NCBI RefSeq assembly: GCF_018069705.1
Contig: NZ_CP072943.1
Location: 1,861,453 to 1,925,452 of the forward strand
From: Aminithiophilus ramosus
GTDB taxonomy: Bacteria; Synergistota; Synergistia; Synergistales; Aminithiophilaceae
Length of the DNA stretch: 64,000 bases
Reading direction: 5' to 3'
Shown: piece after piece, positions 19,294 through 28,261 of the stretch
How the letters are laid out: every line of letters begins with the position of its first letter
Numbering within the stretch: the first letter of the stretch is position 1
Made by a program: the position numbers and the translations under genes
Notes under the pieces: model-generated
The model's database searches: none
The model's input: the letters and a program-made list of their open reading frames with translations, nothing else
What the model was told of the DNA's origin: nothing

Positions 19294-20072
19294 GAAAAAG
19301 GATCATCCCCTGTCTCGACGTCAAAGAGGGACGGGTCGTCAAAGGAGTCAACTTCGTCAACCTCCGCGACGCCGGAGACCCGGCCCGACTGGCCCGGGTC
19401 TACATGGAGCGGGGCGCCGACGAGCTCGTCTTTCTCGACATCAGCGCCTCGGCCCAGCGGCGGAAGACCATGACGGGATGGGTCCGGGCCGTCGCCGACG
19501 AGCTGCTCATCCCCTTCACGGTGGGAGGCGGCATCTCCTCGGCCGAAGAGGCCCGGGAAATCGTCGCCCTCGGAGCCGACAAGATCTCCCTCAACACGGC
19601 GGCCGTCGAGAACCCCGGACTCATCGCCGACTGCGCCCGCCTTCTGGGACGCCAGGCCGTCGTCGTCGCCATCGACGTCCGCCGCGACGGAGAGACCTTC
19701 GACGTCTACATCCGGGGCGGCCGGGAAAAAAGCGGCCTCGAGGCCCTGAGCTGGGCCCGCGAGGTCGAGCGCCTCGGCTGCGGCGAAATCCTCCTCACCT
19801 CCATGGACCGCGACGGGACAAAAGAGGGCTTCGACATCGATCTTCTGAGCCGTCTCACCGCGACCGTCCGCGTTCCCGTCATCGCCTCGGGCGGTGCGGG
19901 AACGAAGGAGCACATGGCCCAGGCCTTCGAGGCCGGAGCGGAAGCGGCCCTGGCCGCCTCCGTCTTCCACTTCGGGACCCTCGACATCGGAGAACTGAAA
20001 GAATGGCTCGACGGGCGGGGAATCGCCGTCCGCCTCGACAAAAAGGCACGACCGAGGAGGGACGGAAATTGA
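19287..20072 (+). CDS. hisF: imidazole glycerol phosphate synthase, cyclase subunit
   Basis: A 261-residue TIM barrel that forms IGP and AICAR from PRFAR and ammonia. It shows [19 protein letters not shown] (catalytic D11) and [15 protein letters not shown] (second aspartate near 130), with the C-terminal phosphate loop [10 protein letters not shown]. It starts at ATG 19287, inside the end of hisA. The stop overlaps the TTG start of hisIE (TTGA). Confidence 0.96.
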   Translation: MLRKRIIPCLDVKEGRVVKGVNFVNLRDAGDPARLARVYMERGADELVFLDISASAQRRKTMTGWVRAVADELLIPFTVGGGISSAEEAREIVALGADKISLNTAAVENPGLIADCARLLGRQAVVVAIDVRRDGETFDVYIRGGREKSGLEALSWAREVERLGCGEILLTSMDRDGTKEGFDIDLLSRLTATVRVPVIASGGAGTKEHMAQAFEAGAEAALAASVFHFGTLDIGELKEWLDGRGIAVRLDKKARPRRDGN

Positions 20073-20698
20073 ACGAAGCGATCTTCGAGGGGCTTCGATT
20101 CGGCGACGACGGCCTCCTGCCCGTCGTCGCCCAGGACGCCGTGACGGGAGAGATCCTCATGCTGGCCTGGGCCGACAGGGAGGCCCTGAGGGAGACGGAA
20201 CGGCTGGGCGAGCTGGTCCTCTACAGCCGCTCCCGCGGGGAGCTCTGGCACAAGGGAAAGACGAGCGGCAACAGAATGAAGGTTCTGGCTCTCAGGGCGG
20301 ACTGCGACAGCGACGCCGTCGTCGCCCTCGTCGAACCGGCAGGGCCGGCCTGCCACACGGGGGCCCGAAGCTGCTTCTTCCGCAATCTTCTCGGCGAGGG
20401 AGGCGACGAGGCCTCCTTTCCGGGACGTCTCTGGCGCTACCTCCTCAAAAGGCGCCACGACGGCCCCGACGAAAGTTACACCGCCTCCCTCCTGGCCCGG
20501 GGAAAAAGCCGGGTGGGACAGAAGATCGGCGAAGAGGGCGTCGAGACGGCCATAGCCGTCGCAACGGGAGACAGAGAAGGGACCCTCTACGAGGCGGCCG
20601 ACCTCGTCTATCACCTCCTCGTCGGCCTTCTCTCCCTCGACATCCCCCTGGGAGACCTCTGGAAGGAACTGGCCTCGCGACACAAGGGAAAGGAATGA
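20069..20698 (+). CDS. hisIE: bifunctional phosphoribosyl-AMP cyclohydrolase / phosphoribosyl-ATP pyrophosphatase
   Basis: A 209-residue fusion. The HisI domain (about 1-115) has the metal-binding [12 protein letters not shown] and [10 protein letters not shown] segments. The HisE domain (about 120-209) has [20 protein letters not shown] and EEGVETAIA. It carries out steps two and three of the pathway. TTG 20069 overlaps the hisF stop by three bases (TTGA), an example of the very tight packing in this operon. It is the last his gene here; hisC and hisD are not in the window. Confidence 0.95.
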   Translation: MNEAIFEGLRFGDDGLLPVVAQDAVTGEILMLAWADREALRETERLGELVLYSRSRGELWHKGKTSGNRMKVLALRADCDSDAVVALVEPAGPACHTGARSCFFRNLLGEGGDEASFPGRLWRYLLKRRHDGPDESYTASLLARGKSRVGQKIGEEGVETAIAVATGDREGTLYEAADLVYHLLVGLLSLDIPLGDLWKELASRHKGKE

Positions 20699-20730
20699 GG
20701 AAGGGGCGGGTCACGGACCCGCCCCTTCCT
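20698..20730 (+). terminator. his operon hairpin terminator
   Basis: Perfect 15-bp stem, AGGAAGGGGCGGGTC (20698-20712) and its complement (20716-20730), with a three-base loop. It starts within the hisIE stop codon. There is no clear T run after it. The next 216 bp to the LysR gene hold nothing I recognise. Confidence 0.7.
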
Positions 20731-20946
20731 CATTCCTGACGGGGAAGAGAGCGACGGAGGCCGGTTTCGGCCCCCTCGACCTTTCTGAGGAAAGAGGAGA
20801 CCTCTCGTCCCGCCCGGAGACATCCGGAAAGGGAAGGCCCACGACGGGCCCTTCACGAAAAAACGCGCCGAACGGTAAAAGGCGACGGAGAAGGCCCGTC
20901 GACGGGTCCCTGCCTCCGGCCCGGGAAGCGGGCGCCCCTCCTCCTT

Positions 20947-21885
20947 TCAGGGTCGGCTGTGGCTCCAGGGGGCCTCTTTAGCGCACTCGGCGACGACGGA
21001 GACGAAGTCGCGGGCGTACTGGGGCACGTAGCGATCCCGCCTCCTGATGGCATGGTAGGGGACGATCTCACCGGGATCGCCCACCAGAAAATGGAGGACA
21101 GGCCTGGGGTAGACGAAGTTGACGGTGTAGCTCGCCATGTTGAAGGCGATCCCGAGCTCTTCGGCCGCCATCTGCGAGGCCGCCTCGAGATTCTCGATCA
21201 GGAAGACCCTCCCCGGCCTGGCTCCGGAATGGGTCAAGGCGCGATCCGTGTAGGTCCGGACGGACTGGGAGGGATGCTGAAGAATGAAGGTCTCGCCGTC
21301 GAAAACCCTCAGATCGATCCAGGGAAGGGGAAAACCCTCGATGGCCTGCGCCTCCCTGACCCTGCGATGGTCGGGAGAGACGACGACGACCAGGCGGTCG
21401 TCGTAAAGAGGAAGGTACTCCAGTGCGGCATGAGAGGACCTCCTGTTGTTGACGACCAGGTCCAGCTCCCCCTCCAGAACCATGCGGAAGAGCTCCGACG
21501 ATCCCCCTTCGAAGACGGAGACCTGGACGCCCGGGTAGAGACCGGAAAAACGGCGAAGGGCCGCCGGCAGCAGATACGTCGTCCGGCGGGGATGAAGGCC
21601 CAGCCTGAGCGTCCCCGAAATGCCTCCCTTGAGATCGGTCAGAGCCGCCTCGTACTGATTTTTCAGATCGACCATTTGAGCCGCATAGTGGAGATAGAGG
21701 CGCCCTCCCTCGGTGGGGACGAATTTCTTCCCCATTCGGTCGAAGAGGGGGAAGCCGAGGCTTTTCTCCTTCGAGCTGAGGAAGACGCTCAGCGCCGGCG
21801 AGGAGATGTTCAGAGCCTCGGCGGCATACTTGATGGTGCCGTACTTGCAGATGGCCAGAAGATTTTCCTGCTCTCTCAGATTCAT
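20947..21885 (-). CDS. LysR-family transcriptional regulator
   Basis: A 312-residue LTTR. The N-terminal winged helix-turn-helix (about 1-65) contains GTIKYAAEALNISSPALSVF. The effector domain (about 90-300) starts GTLRLGLHPRR. It is divergent from a YfcC-type carrier and an M20 amidohydrolase, so it probably controls them in response to their substrate. An inverted repeat in the shared AT-rich gap (21911-21927) is the likely binding site and overlaps a possible -10 box of the regulator itself, which suggests autoregulation. Confidence 0.9.
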   Translation of the reverse strand: MNLREQENLLAICKYGTIKYAAEALNISSPALSVFLSSKEKSLGFPLFDRMGKKFVPTEGGRLYLHYAAQMVDLKNQYEAALTDLKGGISGTLRLGLHPRRTTYLLPAALRRFSGLYPGVQVSVFEGGSSELFRMVLEGELDLVVNNRRSSHAALEYLPLYDDRLVVVVSPDHRRVREAQAIEGFPLPWIDLRVFDGETFILQHPSQSVRTYTDRALTHSGARPGRVFLIENLEAASQMAAEELGIAFNMASYTVNFVYPRPVLHFLVGDPGEIVPYHAIRRRDRYVPQYARDFVSVVAECAKEAPWSHSRP

Positions 21886-21910
21886 GGCCAGACCTTCCTT
21901 GTTATTTTAA

Positions 21911-21927
21911 ATTAGTTATACACTAAT
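21911..21927. promoter_or_regulatory. candidate LysR-type operator
   Basis: ATTAGT-TATAC-ACTAAT, a 17-bp inverted repeat that fits the T-N11-A rule of LTTR boxes. It sits in a distinctly AT-rich stretch between the regulator and the carrier. TATAAC on the minus strand (21920-21915) could be the regulator's own -10. Confidence 0.6.
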
Positions 21928-22127
21928 ATGTGATTTTAAATATTCCATTTGAAAAAATCATCGTAACCGAGTACGCTGGCTCCCGTCAACCTTCGGGGTG
22001 CGAAGATCTGGGCCGGCCAGGTCTCTCGACTTCCGAGGCCTTTCGCTTCGGCCTCCTCTTCCGGGAACGGGAGATCTCCCGACGGGGCCTGAGACGAGGG
22101 AAACCCGACAAGGAGGGAACAGCGTCC

Positions 22128-23549
22128 ATGGCTGTGCTGAAGAAACGCTTCAATTTCGCCGACGTCAAAGTGCCTCACACTTACGTGATCATCTTCACCA
22201 TGATCCTCGTCGCGGCGGCGCTGACCTACGTCATTCCCGCCGGACAGTACGATCGCCTGAAAAACAGCGCCGGCATCACCGTCGTCGACCCCCAATCCTT
22301 CCACTACGTCGAGTCCGCTCCGGCGGGTGTCATGGGCGTCCTCAGCGCCGTTCCCGACGGCCTGAAATCGACGGCCAGCCTCGTTTTCTTCCTCTTCATC
22401 ATCGGAGGCGTCTTCCAGATCATCAACTGCACCGGGGCCATCAACGTCCTGGTCAACCGGCTGAGCAGGACCTTCAGCGGCCGAGAAGAGTTCATCATTC
22501 CCGTCTTTCTTTTCACCTTCTCCCTGGGCGGAGCCCTGATGGGCATGTCCAACGAGGTGCTGGCCTTCGTCCCCATCGGCATCATGCTGGCCCGCAAGTC
22601 GGGCTTCGACGCGGCGGTGGGAACGGCCATGGTCACCATGGGAGCCCTGGCCGGATTCAGCGCCGGAACGATGAACCCCTTCACCGTCGGCATCGCCCAG
22701 GGCATCGCCGAGCTTCCCCTCTACTCGGGTCTCGGCCTGCGCATCGTCCTCCACTTCACGTTCCTTCTCATCGGAAGCGTCTACCTCATGCGCTACGCCA
22801 GGAGAGTGAAGAACGATCCCTCGTGCAGCATCGTCGCCGATCTGGAGAGAGAGGAACAGGCCATCACCCTCGCCCAGGCCGAACGGGAGGAGACCGTCTC
22901 CGATTTCCGCCACGCAGGCGTCCTCCTCGCCTTCCTCGCAGGGCTGGCCTATATCCTCTACGGCGTCTTCAAATACGAATGGGGCATCGCCGAAATGCAG
23001 CCCATCTTCATCGCCATGGGCATCGTCGGAGGGCTTATCGGAGGCATGGGTCCCAGCGCGATCGCCCGGGAATTCCTGAACGGAGCCCGCGCCCTGGCCT
23101 TCGGCGCCCTCGTCATCGGTTTCGCCCGAGGCATCCTCGTCGTGCTCCAGAACGGGATGATTCTCGACACGATCATCCACGGCCTGGCCGTCTGGCTTCA
23201 GGCCATGCCGGCCCAGCTGACGGCCCTGGGCATGTTCCTCATCCACATCGTCCTCAATTTCTTCATCCCCTCCGGCAGCGGGCAGGCGGCGGCGACGATG
23301 CCCCTCTTCATCCCCCTGGCCGACATCACCGGCGTGAGCCGTCAGGTCGCCGTCCTGGCCTTTCAGCTCGGCGACGGCATCTCCAACGGCATCAACCCCA
23401 CCTCGTCCAACATGAACGCCTTCCTGGGCGTGGCCAAGATCACCTATCCCCAGTGGGTCCGCTTCGCCGGCCCGCTCATCGTGACGTGGCAGATCACGGG
23501 AGCCCTCTTCATCCTCGTCGCCAACCATATCGGCTACGGTCCCTTCTGA
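22128..23549 (+). CDS. YfcC-family (DcuC-like) membrane carrier
   Basis: A 473-residue inner-membrane protein with about 12 helices of the YfcC / C4-dicarboxylate anaerobic carrier superfamily. Members are predicted ion-coupled carriers for amino acids, dipeptides or dicarboxylates. Motif-like loops are AGTMNPFTVGIAQGIA (near 184) and IPSGSGQAAATMPLFIPLA (near 380), related to the helix-hairpin loops of this class. I chose ATG 22128, which follows AAGGAGGGAAC; the frame is open upstream to 21930 without a ribosome site. It pairs with the M20 hydrolase, suggesting uptake followed by amide hydrolysis. Confidence 0.85.
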   Translation: MAVLKKRFNFADVKVPHTYVIIFTMILVAAALTYVIPAGQYDRLKNSAGITVVDPQSFHYVESAPAGVMGVLSAVPDGLKSTASLVFFLFIIGGVFQIINCTGAINVLVNRLSRTFSGREEFIIPVFLFTFSLGGALMGMSNEVLAFVPIGIMLARKSGFDAAVGTAMVTMGALAGFSAGTMNPFTVGIAQGIAELPLYSGLGLRIVLHFTFLLIGSVYLMRYARRVKNDPSCSIVADLEREEQAITLAQAEREETVSDFRHAGVLLAFLAGLAYILYGVFKYEWGIAEMQPIFIAMGIVGGLIGGMGPSAIAREFLNGARALAFGALVIGFARGILVVLQNGMILDTIIHGLAVWLQAMPAQLTALGMFLIHIVLNFFIPSGSGQAAATMPLFIPLADITGVSRQVAVLAFQLGDGISNGINPTSSNMNAFLGVAKITYPQWVRFAGPLIVTWQITGALFILVANHIGYGPF

Positions 23550-23582
23550 CGGGACCGACAGGGAGAGCGCGGGGAAAACGCG

Positions 23583-23613
23583 AGGCCCGGGGGCGAGGCC
23601 GCCGGGCCTTTTT
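23583..23613 (+). terminator. hairpin between the carrier and the hydrolase
   Basis: AGGCCCGG (23583-23590), an 11-base loop, CCGGGCCT (23602-23609) then TTTTT. It resembles an intrinsic terminator and may reduce read-through from the carrier into the amidohydrolase, whose start is only 26 bp away. Confidence 0.65.
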
Positions 23614-23638
23614 CGGAAAGTGGAGGAAAAGAAGACAG

Positions 23639-24829
23639 ATGGACAGAAAACAAGACCTTTTCGAGCACATCGACGCCATGGCCTCCGACCTGACCGCCCT
23701 GTCCGACTTCATCTTCGACCACCCCGAGAAGGGGCTGGAGGAACATCAGGCCTGTGCCCTGCTGACCGATTTCCTGGCCCGAGAGGGTTTCGACGTCGAA
23801 AGAGGTCTCGTCGGCATGGACACGGCCTTCCGGGCCTCTTTCGACAACAGGTCAGGAGACGGGAAGGGACCTTCCATCGGGCTTCTCTGCGAATACGACG
23901 CCCTGGAAGACCTGGGTCACGCCTGCGGCCACCACATGCAGGGACCGGCCATAGTCGGAGCCGCCTCGGCGCTGAAAGCCCTCTGCGGCGACAGGCCCTT
24001 TCGTCTCGTCGTCTACGGGACTCCGGCCGAGGAGACGGTGGGCGGGAAGATCCTCATGAAGGAAAGAGGCTGCTTTCAGGACATCGACGTGGCTCTCATG
24101 ATGCACGGCTCTCCCACGACGACGACGGACGTCCGCTGCCTGGCCCTCATCTCCTACGAGGTGACCTTTCTCGGTCGGTCGGCCCATGCCGCCATCGCTC
24201 CCGAAAAAGGACGGAGCGCCCTCGACGCCCTTCTCCTGGCCTGTCAGGGCATCGAGTTCCTCCGGGAACACGTCCGGGACGAGACGCGGCTCCACTACAC
24301 GATCCTCGACGCCGGAGGGCCGAGCAACGTCATTCCGGCGCGGGCCAAGGGCGAGTTCTCCCTGCGCTCCTACTCCACCGATTACGTCGATTCGGTGGCG
24401 AAGAGAGTCCGCGACCTCTTCCGCGGGGCGGCCCTCATGGCCGGAGTCACCTGCGAGATCGAGGAGAAGCCCCGCTATCAGGCGAAAATACCCGTCCTGG
24501 CCCTCAACGAACTTCTGATGGACAACGCCCGCAGGCTCGAGGCGCCGACGCTGCGCCCGCCGAGGGAGAAGACCGGTTCGACCGATTTCGGCAACGTCAT
24601 GTACGACCTTCCCGGCTCCTGCATCCGCGTCGCCTTCGTCGACGAAAAGGCTTCCCCTCACTCCGAAGACTATCTCCGGGCGGGAAAGAGCCCCGAGGCC
24701 CATCGCTGCGTTCTGCTGGGAGCCAAAATCCTGGCGGCGACCTGCTGGGATCTCGTCGAAAGGGAGGAAACCCTCAAGGCGATCCAAGGAGAATTCGGAG
24801 AGAGGAAGGAAGAACTCTCCCGCGTCTGA
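23639..24829 (+). CDS. M20-family metallo-amidohydrolase (AbgB/M20D-like)
   Basis: A 396-residue cytoplasmic hydrolase of the M20 family, like p-aminobenzoyl-glutamate hydrolase and aminoacylases. Metal-binding and catalytic motifs are visible: CEYDALEDLGHACGHHMQGP (near 84-103), PAEETVGGK with the general-base glutamate (near 130), and the C-terminal metal ligand in DEKASPHSED. The dimerisation domain begins near SAHAAIAPEKGRSA. ATG 23639 was chosen over the longer frame because of its position after GTGGAGGAAAAG and the family start. The likely substrate is an N-acyl amino acid or dipeptide imported by the neighbouring carrier; this is inference. Confidence 0.88.
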   Translation: MDRKQDLFEHIDAMASDLTALSDFIFDHPEKGLEEHQACALLTDFLAREGFDVERGLVGMDTAFRASFDNRSGDGKGPSIGLLCEYDALEDLGHACGHHMQGPAIVGAASALKALCGDRPFRLVVYGTPAEETVGGKILMKERGCFQDIDVALMMHGSPTTTTDVRCLALISYEVTFLGRSAHAAIAPEKGRSALDALLLACQGIEFLREHVRDETRLHYTILDAGGPSNVIPARAKGEFSLRSYSTDYVDSVAKRVRDLFRGAALMAGVTCEIEEKPRYQAKIPVLALNELLMDNARRLEAPTLRPPREKTGSTDFGNVMYDLPGSCIRVAFVDEKASPHSEDYLRAGKSPEAHRCVLLGAKILAATCWDLVEREETLKAIQGEFGERKEELSRV

Positions 24830-25399
24830 CCGGGCCCCGCCGTCGCCGTGCCGGCACAGGGCCATGAGGAGCGGGGACACCGACAGGGGGAGGAGCGGCG
24901 AAGTCCCGATCGTCGACCTTCGAGTGAGGAAGGGATGCCTCGCCCGTCGGCGGGCTCTTTCGAAAAAAGACCCCTCGCCTCGCCTGATGGGTCTGTTCTC
25001 CCCGGGAATCCTTCCGGGGAGAAGGTCCGGCGCCCCTTCCGAGGGAACGTCCCTGCCGAGGTCCCGGCGATGCGGGATCTCAAGGCCGGGCGTCGCCGTC
25101 CTTCGACGGCGCCTTCCTGCGCCGCAGCCCCGGAAGGGTTTCCTTTGGCGCGATTCGGTCCGGGAAAAGCGCCCCTGAAGGGACGGAGAGAGCCGGATAG
25201 CCGTGAGCCCCCGCCTGAAGGCGGGGGCTCACGGCTATCCGGCTGCAGCGAGGGCCAGGAGTCCGTCGGGCTTGGCCTGACGATCGCTGATCGATGCTCT
25301 TTTGTCCTACCTGAAAGGGATTCTTCGTTCTCGAAGGCAGACGCTTCGTCTCATAGGTCAGGCCCAATCAACCTTTTCCCGGAGAAGTCCGACAGGCCC
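24830..25399. other. 570-bp gap between convergent genes, with hairpins
   Basis: There is no convincing gene between the amidohydrolase and the PHP gene. It contains a 9-bp stem hairpin (24997-25022, TCTCCCCGG and its complement) and the perfect 25-bp hairpin at 25191-25244. No tRNA or known RNA family is recognised. Confidence 0.6.
25191..25244. repeat. perfect 25-bp inverted repeat with TGAA loop
   Basis: The left arm 25191-25215 begins AGCCGGATAGCC and ends CCCCCGCC. The loop is TGAA (25216-25219). The right arm 25220-25244 is the exact complement. It lies between converging transcription units and has no T run, so it could be a bidirectional terminator or an RNA-stability hairpin. Comparable perfect hairpins lie at 31347, 39722 and 55502. 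Confidence 0.85.
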
Positions 25400-26140
25400 C
25401 TAGAGAAGGACCTTGCGACCTCCCTGGCCGCGCAGGGCCAGGGCCAGCTCGTCGAAGGAGGGCTCTTCGAGGAGCATCCTGCAGCCCCACCGGGCCTGAA
25501 GATCGTCGAGACGATGGGCGTCGGAGGCCCGGGTGAAGACTCGCCGCGGATAAAGGCGGCGGAAGGCCTCCAGCCCCGCCGCGTCGACGCGGCGGGAGAC
25601 TTCGAGGGCGTCGACGGGCAGCTCGTCTGGGATGGGGCCGAGGACGACGGGGTAGGAGAAGGAACTCCTGTCGATGTGGGCCATGACGGAGAGGCCGCCT
25701 CGGCGGGCCGTCTCGGCGACGACTTCGTCGACGCTGTAGCCGACGGCCTGAACGAGGAGACGGTCCTCCATGCGGACCACTTCGTTGGTGCCGTCGATGA
25801 CGACCTGCCAGCCGAAATAGTCGGGGTCGTTGAGGACGGGCCCCATCTTTTTCCAGAGCCATCCCTGGAAGTCGGCGGCCTCGCCGTAGGAGCGGAAGAG
25901 AGTGACGACATGGATGTCCTCGGCCGTCTGAACCTCGATACCGGCGATGACGAGCGGTCCGCCGTCTCCGGCGGCCTCGCGCAGGGCGGGCACGTTGTCG
26001 GCGGCGTTATGGTCCGTGACGGCCAGGATATCGATCCCCTCGGCCCGCGCTTTTTCGACGATCTCCGGTGCCCCCATCTCCAGCTCGCCGCAGGGCGAAA
26101 GGACGGTGTGGACGTGAAGGTCCACCTGAAAGGGGACCAT
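25400..26140 (-). CDS. PHP-domain phosphoesterase
   Basis: A 246-residue protein of the polymerase-and-histidinol-phosphatase superfamily. Metal-binding motifs are DLHVHTVLSPCG (near 7), VTDHNAAD (near 40) and MAHIDRSS (near 153), with TRASDAHR near 203. It is a likely phosphoesterase of unknown substrate. It is the last gene of the DRTGG-HATPase-hydrogenase-like-DRTGG operon, 5 bp after the preceding gene. PHP proteins often close these gene sets next to bifurcating hydrogenases in other anaerobes. Confidence 0.85.
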   Translation of the reverse strand: MVPFQVDLHVHTVLSPCGELEMGAPEIVEKARAEGIDILAVTDHNAADNVPALREAAGDGGPLVIAGIEVQTAEDIHVVTLFRSYGEAADFQGWLWKKMGPVLNDPDYFGWQVVIDGTNEVVRMEDRLLVQAVGYSVDEVVAETARRGGLSVMAHIDRSSFSYPVVLGPIPDELPVDALEVSRRVDAAGLEAFRRLYPRRVFTRASDAHRLDDLQARWGCRMLLEEPSFDELALALRGQGGRKVLL

Positions 26141-26145
26141 GGGAA

Positions 26146-26481
26146 CTACCCCTCAAGTCCCAGGGCGTAGAGCCTGCCGCAGAGTTCGTAGGCCGAAAGG
26201 GGCGACGAGGCCAGGGCGATCGACTCCTTGAGACACCGCTCCGCCAGCTCCGGCGCGGGTCTACGTCCGTCGGAGAGGACGATGAGAGGCACGTCGCGCA
26301 AAACGGCGACGGCGGCCACGTTGACGTGGTTCTGTATCGTCACCCAGACCGCCTCTTCGGGACAGCGACCCATGACGAAACTGAGGAGGTCTCCGACGGT
26401 GCCCCGGCGGATCTCTGCGTCGCTCCGGCCGGGACAGTGGACCTCGAGGGCAAGAGCCTCCAGGACAGCGGCAACTTTCAT
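26146..26481 (-). CDS. DRTGG-domain protein (second copy)
   Basis: A 111-residue soluble protein starting MKVAAVLEALALEVHCPG. It looks like the DRTGG fold (VAAVAVLRDVPLIVLSDGRRP near 55-75), a paralogue of the first gene in the operon but with a degenerate signature. The long open frame upstream is a shadow of the hydrogenase-like gene. I chose ATG 26481, 2 bp after that gene's stop. The DRTGG fold also occurs in some pyrophosphatases and phosphotransacetylases and may sense a nucleotide. The function is unknown. Confidence 0.72.
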   Translation of the reverse strand: MKVAAVLEALALEVHCPGRSDAEIRRGTVGDLLSFVMGRCPEEAVWVTIQNHVNVAAVAVLRDVPLIVLSDGRRPAPELAERCLKESIALASSPLSAYELCGRLYALGLEG

Positions 26482-26483
26482 GA

Positions 26484-27794
26484 TCAGCGATTTCCCCTTC
26501 CCCGCAGCGTCTGAGGCTGGAATGTGGACAGATCGATGATGTCGGCGGCGAGCGTGCTGATGCGCTCCCGCAGCTTGAAGATGCAATCCGTCGTCTCGCC
26601 GCAGCCTCGGACGATGTCCTCGGCCATGGCCTTGCAGGAGGGCCGGCCACAGGCGCCGCAGTCGATGTGGGGAAGGCCGGCGAAGATCTCCTTCATTTTC
26701 TTGAGGCGATCCATGGCCTCGTTGAGGTTTTCGGCCAGGGGCCTTCCGGGCCGCGTCGACAGAGGCTGGGGAAGGCGCCAGACTCCTGCGTCGTAGAGGT
26801 CGACGATGGCCGCCCGCTCTTCCTCGGAAGGGTTCCAGTCGACGTTGAGGGCCTCCGTCCGAAGCTGGCCGAGAAAGCGCGATTCGGCGTTGCCGATTCC
26901 GCCGATGCAGCCCAGGTCGCAGACGCGGCACTCGACGAAATCGACGCCGTGGAGACGGCCCAGCTCGAGATCCCTCAGAAGGTCGAGGGTGTTGCGCAGT
27001 CCCGAAACGGTGACCGTCGTCAGCTCCCGCGACGCGAAAGCCTTGACGTGACGCGACTCTCCTCTGCGGGCCGCCCAGCGGATCCAGCGGGTGTTGGCCA
27101 TGGGCTCGCGCTCGCCCCTCACGCGGGGACCTCCGGCCAGAAGGTCCCGGGCGACGCTTTTGACGGAGACGACATGGTCGATATTGCTGTTCCCCCGCCC
27201 CTCGGGACTGCGGATCATGGTGATCTTGGCCGGACAGGGAGCCAGAAGCGTCACGGGATCGGTTCTCCCCGTTTCCTTGCGCCAGAGGGCGACGCCCGTC
27301 TCCAGGGGCGATTCGACGGGGACAAGCCGCCCCAGAAGTTCGGGGAAGCGGGTCTGAATGAGACGTACCACGGCGGGACAGTAGGTGGAGATGAAGGGGC
27401 GCTCGTCCTCCGTCGAGCCTTCGATGATCCGGGCCGTGGCGTAGGCGGCGACGTCGAAGGCCCTCGCGACGTAGGGGCAGAGGTCTTCGATGTTCCACGA
27501 AGACAGAGCCTCGACGACGAGGGCCGGACGCCAGTAATGACTGAACTGAACGTAAAAGGTGGGATCGGCGACGACGACGGAGGCTCCGTGGGACTGAAGA
27601 AGCCGCCAGTCATCCTCGTCGAGGCCGAGAGCCTTGTTGCCGCAGCTTCGGATGCACTCGCCGCAGTCGATGCAGAGTTCGGGGATGATCCTCACCTGGC
27701 CGTCGATGACGCGAATCGCCTCGGTGGGACAGGAGCGGATGCAGTTGACGCACCCCCGACAGGCCACGTCGAAAATCTTGACCCCTTGGGCCAT
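26484..27794 (-). CDS. ferredoxin-hydrogenase-like iron-sulfur protein
   Basis: A 436-residue protein. Two N-terminal 4Fe-4S motifs, CRGCVNCIRSCP and CIDCGECIRSC, lead into an iron-only hydrogenase large-subunit C-terminal domain. The loops match H-cluster positions only partly: STYCPAVVRL (cf. TSCCPAW), LAPCPAKITM (cf. MPCTAKK) and ECRVCDLGCIGGIGN (cf. E-MACPGGCxxGGGQ). A further C-terminal iron-sulfur motif is CGACGRPSCKAMAEDIVRGC (near 377-396). Such proteins accompany, but are distinct from, catalytic hydrogenases and are thought to be redox-responsive partners. Whether it holds an H-cluster is unknown. Confidence 0.85.
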   Translation of the reverse strand: MAQGVKIFDVACRGCVNCIRSCPTEAIRVIDGQVRIIPELCIDCGECIRSCGNKALGLDEDDWRLLQSHGASVVVADPTFYVQFSHYWRPALVVEALSSWNIEDLCPYVARAFDVAAYATARIIEGSTEDERPFISTYCPAVVRLIQTRFPELLGRLVPVESPLETGVALWRKETGRTDPVTLLAPCPAKITMIRSPEGRGNSNIDHVVSVKSVARDLLAGGPRVRGEREPMANTRWIRWAARRGESRHVKAFASRELTTVTVSGLRNTLDLLRDLELGRLHGVDFVECRVCDLGCIGGIGNAESRFLGQLRTEALNVDWNPSEEERAAIVDLYDAGVWRLPQPLSTRPGRPLAENLNEAMDRLKKMKEIFAGLPHIDCGACGRPSCKAMAEDIVRGCGETTDCIFKLRERISTLAADIIDLSTFQPQTLRGRGNR

Positions 27795-27811
27795 CGTCGT
27801 TTCCCCCCCGG

Positions 27812-28255
27812 TTAAACGCTACCTCCCTCTGAATCGAGCTCGATGACGGCCCTGAGCGTCGTTCCGACGCCGACGGTCGAGTCGATCTCGAGGGAATCCG
27901 AATTTCGTTTGATGTTGGGCAGGCCCATGCCGGCGCCGAAACCCATCTCGCGGACCCTGTCGGGAGCCGTCGAGTAGCCTTCCTTCATGGCCATCGCCAC
28001 GTCGGGAATGCCGGGCCCCTCGTCGCTGGAGATGATCTCCAGTCTCTGGGGCGTGATGAGAACTCTGAGAAGGCCGCCTCCACCGTGAATGACGAGATTC
28101 ATCTCAGCCTCGTAGGTGATGATGGCAGCCCGACGTATGACGGGAGAGGGCATGCCCAGCATCTTGAGAGTGTCCTTGACGCTTCCCGACCCCTCGCCGG
28201 CGGCCAGAAAATCGTCTTTTTCGACTTCGAACTCCACAACGTAGGGGGCGACCAA
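27812..28255 (-). CDS. RsbW-like HATPase (anti-sigma-factor type kinase domain)
   Basis: A 147-residue GHKL ATPase with the N-box YEAEMNLVIHGGG and the G1 and G2 boxes SSDEGPGIPD and GFGAGMGLPNIKRNSD. No phosphoacceptor domain is present, so it resembles RsbW/SpoIIAB anti-sigma kinases rather than a sensor kinase. The start is TTG 28255, 6 bp after the preceding stop. It lies between a DRTGG protein and the hydrogenase-like protein, suggesting a small signalling module reporting redox or nucleotide state. The target is not visible. Confidence 0.85.
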   Translation of the reverse strand: MVAPYVVEFEVEKDDFLAAGEGSGSVKDTLKMLGMPSPVIRRAAIITYEAEMNLVIHGGGGLLRVLITPQRLEIISSDEGPGIPDVAMAMKEGYSTAPDRVREMGFGAGMGLPNIKRNSDSLEIDSTVGVGTTLRAVIELDSEGGSV

Positions 28256-28261
28256 GTGAGG

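Noticed and set aside
24848-26170. Long plus-strand frame across the gap and opposite the PHP gene
   Set aside because: Most of it is antisense to the PHP gene, and the rest shows no domain or ribosome site.
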